Source of the DNA: Clavaria fumosa
Taxonomy: Eukaryota > Basidiomycota > Agaricomycetes > Agaricales > Clavariaceae
Length of the DNA stretch: 64,000 nt
Direction: 5' to 3'
NCBI GenBank assembly: GCA_951802425.1
Contig: OX637802.1
Location: forward strand, 1,488,001 to 1,552,000
The notes under the pieces were generated by a model, which ran no database searches, was not told the origin of the DNA, and saw only the letters and a list, made by a program, of their open reading frames with translations. This document shows, one piece after another, positions 60,186 through 64,000 of the stretch (position 1 is its first letter; each line of letters begins with the position of its first letter). The position numbers and the translations under genes are program-made.

Positions 60186-60898
60186 GAGCCGGCCGCCGCT
60201 GCTATCGTCTCGATAAGAGAGTGATCATTGAGAAAATTTCCCTCATCGGAGGAGGTACTGTACTTTTTACCATCGCGGAAGGTAGTTCAACAAGTCGCCA
60301 TGGCGTTCAAGCTGCAGAGCGCGGACGCCGAGAGTTCTGGCGACTCTGACTTTGCGATCGACCGGCGATGTGCATCACTGCAGAGCCCTGGTCTTCGGAC
60401 AGCCTCCTCGGCCTCGACATCCCTGCGCGTACCAAGACAGCGCGGTACATCTGGGCGATTTGGTGGCGTCCCAGGATAAATAGCGCGTCGTGCCACCAGG
60501 CTGTAAGAGCGTGAGCCCCCTTGGCCTCCAGAGGGGTCGTCGTGACGTGGCCGAGGTGGGCGCGCTGGGCATAGAAGCGCGTTAAGTTTAAGGAAACACG
60601 TGACCAACCACTCTGTACAAAATTGAGTCAGGTGACGATGGAAAAAGTCAAGTGTTAGCAAAAAGGGAATCTAGTTGCCCTATGAAGCTGGAATATTACT
60701 ACCACACTTCATTCCAATGGGAGTCATGAGATAGTCAAAGCTTTGATCCTTTTTGCTGCAGTCACCTGACTTTCCTTCCGATCACGCGACTTTCTGTTTT
60801 TACCGAGCAGTGGCGCGCATCATGCAACAGTCATAGCGGTCGGTTATGACAGTAGCCATCAGCGTGGCAGTTATCCGCTGCTCAACGCATAGCCCGCC
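60186..60898. other. Intergenic, about 0.7 kb
   Basis: Upstream of the PLAC8 gene. It may contain more degenerate Hsp70 DNA near 60190-60290, but I could not align it. Nothing else was recognised. Confidence 0.4.
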
Positions 60899-61504
60899 AT
60901 GACCAACATACAGCCCGGGCTCCAACCCCCCATGTTCATTCCCAATCCCAAAAATGCAAAAAACCAAGACATGTCATCAGGCGAGCGATCGTGGAACAGG
61001 GGCCTTTGTGCTTGCAGTGAAAGTTACAGCACTTGTGCGTCTTCGCCCTCTCGATACAAAACATATTCTGTGACGTGGCTGCCTCTTCGCCCCCTTCAAA
61101 GTCTGTCTGGCGTGCTGGTGTCCGTGCATCTCGCACAGCAGAATCAGAGCGCGTTTGAGGTCCCTTTCAGAGGATCGCGCCGACCCGGACTCTGGCTCCA
61201 AGGTCTACGATTGTCTGATATACTATTTCTCCATCGGTTACTGCCTCAACCGTTTCTTCCAGGTGAGCATTTATCCCTCCTCCCCCCCTTCATTCTGTGT
61301 TCTGTACTTCTATCCATCGCCATTACCGACATGTCTTGACAGTGCCGGACCCGCTATGCCATCCGCCAGCACTACCAAATTCGAGGATCGCGAGCTGAAG
61401 ACTGCTGCACGAGTTTCTTGTGCCCGCCGTGCGATCTGACACAGCAAAGTCTCGAGCTCCGAGACGAAGAGGTGCTTGTCAGCCAGGGTCGGGTGAATGC
61501 GTAG
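60899..61504 (+). CDS. PLAC8-family Cys-rich protein
   Basis: Three exons (60899-61016, 61102-61262, 61343-61504) give 146 residues. The family pattern is recognisable: a Pro-rich start (QPGLQPPMFIPNP), RSWNRGLCAC, LACWCPCI, RIRARLRSLSED, YDCLIYYFSIGYCLNRFF and, at the end, RYAIRQHYQIRGSRAEDCC followed by LCPPCDLTQQSLELRDEE. PLAC8 proteins sit at membranes and affect heavy-metal tolerance or cell size in fungi and plants. Between the first Cys cluster and C-P-C the spacing is shorter than usual, so a small exon inside the first intron (61017-61101, 85 nt) may be missed. The second intron is 80 nt. The stop is TAG at 61502. Confidence 0.73.
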
Positions 61505-62274
61505 TTTCTCTACCGTTCATATTCATTACTGCGCGTCAACGTCTGAAAATCGCCAGCGCTCTCACCCTTGAGTGCCAGGAAGCGACTGTAATTAGAAGCA
61601 CTATGGCACGTACGCACCAGCCGCTAGAATCTTGGCGATCCAACGCAGCCAGAGTTAATTTCTCACCGCATAGCTTGAGTTTTTCGTGTCTCAACACTAC
61701 TTACCATTTGGGGATACAGGCCTCACTCACCGTTAGCTGTCTGAATACCGCGATACTGGCCCGCATTCCCACTCACGGTTCCCATTCCTTTCTAGCAACG
61801 CACTTCCCCTTTCCCTGCTTTCGTATGCTGTGCTCTTTGGCCGCATTTCTCAAGGTTTCGACACGTTCATGTGAGCACACATCAATTTTGGCCCAGGGGT
61901 TCTCCGCCTTCCCTCTGTCCGTAATGCACACATTGAGTTCACGGTTTGGATGCGCGCTGTGTATAACCCTCAGTGTGTCGCAGGCCGTGGCGGGCCAACA
62001 TGAACAGTAATTCGTCTCAAGATCACACTTGAGAGGAGCCGTTAGGATTAACGAAGGAGGGGGGAAGGAGAAGGTAGAATAAATGTTATGAAGCAGACTC
62101 GGTGGCTCGCGAGATACAAACGTTGTTCTTCGTCCCAGCCATATCGCTCGACTGAATACCTAGATACATTCCCTACCTTCCGTCCTCTCCACAGTGGATC
62201 CTCATCATCTAGCCATCCTCGTACTCCTGCCTCCCTCCAATATATTCGAAGAGACTTTTGGCCCACAAGACTGA
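61505..62274. other. Intergenic between convergent genes
   Basis: The 3' flanks of PLAC8 (plus) and SDR copy 2 (minus). A plus-strand frame extends to 62010, overlapping the PLAC8 3' end in another phase; it has no family features and I do not call it. Nothing else was recognised. Confidence 0.45.
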
Positions 62275-63608
62275 CTAAAGGTCTTTCACCTGCTCCTCGC
62301 ACCATTTCCACAACTCGCCGCCCGATTGCTCATCCTGTGATTCCTTGGGATAAGGCCCGATGCGAGCCCATGGAATTAGGAACTACAAATGCATCAGCAC
62401 GTGTAAGTCACAGTCGCAAGGCAAAGACCGAACGAGTAACAGAGACAAGACGATGGCGAGAAATGGTCTACACACCCTGCCGTTTAACTCTGCGCCCTCC
62501 TTAGATGTCGCGGCCCACAATTGGGTCAGTGCTCCATACGAGACGTCGAACAAGAAAAGGTTCTGCATTGAGCGATGAATATATCGCCAGCGTACGTCAA
62601 GGTTACACTTACCAGAATGGCCACGACGATCGGTGAAAAATGCCGCTGCAATTCAGTTTTGACGGATCCTATGAAAGCGGTGAGTTTGTTCGGACGACAT
62701 GATGTTACTGTAATCTCGTTTTGTCTTCAACGTAAAACTCACCGGGGTTCAGAGAGGTAAAAATGATGCCCTCCTTGCCATATCGCCGCACGAGTTCCGC
62801 GGTGATCACTACATTGCCCTGGATGTGTTACCATATCGTTCACTCCGTATCTAATTAGTCGGGAACAGGAAAACACACTAATTTGCTCTGTTCATAGAGC
62901 GCCAATGATCTGTATTTCCTCCTAGATGGTCCATCTTTGAAGGTGTTGAAGTCCAGGTGTCCCCTGAAAGCTGCTAAAGAGGAAACATTCACCACGCGGA
63001 CTGTGCCTGGTGGCGAGGATTTGGCGGTGGAAATGAGGGTGGGCATCAGAAGATAGGTGAAGTAAAAATGGCCTGGTTTAAAGCCGTCAAAGGGGGGAAG
63101 ACAAGACCGAGGCCGTGACACAGACCAAGTACATTAGTCCCAAATTGCAAGTCGTAACCATCTTTTGTGGTCTGTTCTACCGGAGGCGCCATTACGCCGG
63201 CATTGTTAATTAGCACATGGAGCTCCTGGTCTTTACTCGTGAACTCCTCCACGGCAGCCTTGATAGATTTCAGGTCTGCGAGATCGAGTTTCAGGAAGAT
63301 GGGAGATTTCCCTGTAAGGGAAAGCAATTCTTCGATAGCCATAGCCGCCTTTGCTGGATCACGCGCCGCGATATAGACAGTCGCATTGTGACTGAGGAGC
63401 GTCTGCGGGGTGATAGTGCATCGCATATCAAATAAGGTTGAGCGGTTACCACGGAATGGATTAGACAAGCCTTGACTGTTTCCTTTCCGATACCGGCATA
63501 ACCACCAGTGACGATGATGACCTTCCCCGTGAGGTTCGGGATTTCGCTGGCGGTGAACTTGGGCCTCGGGGGAAACAACTGTGCGAAGGAGGAGGCCACG
63601 GTACCCAT
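62275..63608 (-). CDS. Short-chain dehydrogenase/reductase, copy 2
   Basis: A paralogue of the SDR at 56809-58125, in the same orientation. Exon 1 (63608-63471) is also 138 nt and has [20 protein letters not shown]. Other motifs: [51 protein letters not shown] and [12 protein letters not shown] (Y-x3-K). The C-terminal part has [19 protein letters not shown] and ends [13 protein letters not shown] at 62275. Its exon order mirrors copy 1. The first intron (63470-63403, 68 nt) again is best read with a GC donor (GCTTGT), preserving the ETVK; a GT 6 nt upstream also keeps the frame. All catalytic residues are present, so both copies may be functional. Substrate unknown. Confidence 0.89.
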
Positions 63609-63790
63609 GGGGAGGACGTGCGACGTGTGGGATGTTCAGCAAGCACGGAGGGCGATGATGATTGATTCCGTCCCCACGCTCAAGGATCATAAGTTATAGG
63701 TCTGGCCCCACATCTTTCCACGCTCACGACCATGATAGTATGCCATGCCACACTGCGGAGGGTTCGCGCCTCTACTGGTCGAGCAGCCAG

Positions 63791-63845
63791 CGAGGTACAA
63801 CACCGTTGTCAGAGAGGTACAACACCGTTGTCGGAGAGGTATAGC
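63791..63845. repeat. 22-bp direct repeat
   Basis: Two near-perfect 22-nt units (GAGGTACAACACCGTTGTCA type) and a third partial copy (GAGAGGTATAGCAG) in a row. It lies upstream of SDR copy 2, in the 3' flank of the next gene. Confidence 0.88.
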
Positions 63846-63867
63846 AGCAAATTTAGGTAAATAAATA

Positions 63868-64000
63868 TCAATCTGGCAGTATCAACTTGCCCAAGTCCTT
63901 GTTCCTTTTCACCTTCTCCTGCAACTCGTCTGGCCCGTCCGGGATCGAGCCGTCAGGTCCAGCAAATCTGATAGGGTAATTGGGCTTCCTGGTTTTCCAT
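63868..64000 (-). CDS. C-terminal exon of an unidentified gene (partial)
   Basis: A minus-strand frame entering from the right edge and ending with TGA at 63868-63870. It codes about 43 residues, including RKPNYPIRFAGPDGSIPDGP and LQEKVKRNKDLGKLILPD. The composition looks like a soluble enzyme or protein C-terminus. I cannot assign a family from this piece. Confidence 0.6.
   Translation of the reverse strand, partial: WKTRKPNYPIRFAGPDGSIPDGPDELQEKVKRNKDLGKLILPD

Noticed and set aside
61420..62010. 196-codon plus-strand frame after PLAC8
   Set aside because: Its start overlaps the PLAC8 last exon out of phase and its sequence lacks any domain; it lies in a 3' flank.
1..64000. tRNA, rRNA, CRISPR array or biosynthetic cluster
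   Set aside because: No cloverleaf, rRNA or spaced-repeat pattern was seen, and no polyketide, peptide or terpene synthase is present. The SDR pair alone does not make a cluster.

Overview
This window reads as nuclear DNA of a basidiomycete fungus, most likely a mushroom-forming Agaricomycete. Genes are dense, lie on both strands and are cut by many short introns (about 48-70 nt, GT-AG). The mix of genes also fits: class IV chitin synthase, a GH128 glucanase, a kinesin-light-chain-type NB-TPR protein and a Crinkler-like nuclease candidate. No rRNA, tRNA, CRISPR array or intact transposon was recognised. Exon models were made by hand, joining open frames at splice sites that keep the frame and preserve family motifs. 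For most genes the exon lengths add up to a whole number of codons, which is an internal check.

Left third (1-33 kb), mostly housekeeping: the 5' half of CSF1 (lipid bridge), an unknown single-pass protein, SMD3 (spliceosome), a ClC chloride/proton antiporter, a GPI-anchored CFEM-like surface protein with 33-bp repeats, a class IV chitin synthase, a coiled-coil protein, a GPI-anchored GH128 glucanase, GPI18 (GPI mannosyltransferase), CCR4 (deadenylase), MVD1 (sterol pathway), muskelin and a CoA-binding protein. Several of these serve the cell wall or surface: chitin synthase, GH128, the CFEM-like protein, and GPI18, which builds the anchor the last two appear to use.

Middle (34-45 kb), more accessory: a DUF6593-like protein with a long disordered tail, TEN1 (telomere cap), an AT-richer island holding a Crinkler-like gene and an NB-TPR (STAND) gene, then an RNase P Rpr2-type subunit and a MoxR/Mg-chelatase-like protein.

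Right third (45-64 kb): a large single-pass membrane protein, VPS53 (GARP tethering), prefoldin subunit 4, a Ymc1-type mitochondrial carrier and a C2H2 zinc-finger protein. Then comes a duplicated stretch. Two closely related short-chain dehydrogenases in the same orientation flank a glycosyltransferase-like gene, a decayed Hsp70 fragment and a PLAC8 gene. The right edge cuts into the last exon of an unidentified gene.

Points most worth checking: a 6-nt micro-exon in SMD3, 20-nt and 10-nt exons in muskelin, a possible GC-AG intron shared by both dehydrogenase copies, the Hsp70 relic, and the repeat-bearing GPI-anchored CFEM-like protein whose C-terminal domain I could not name.
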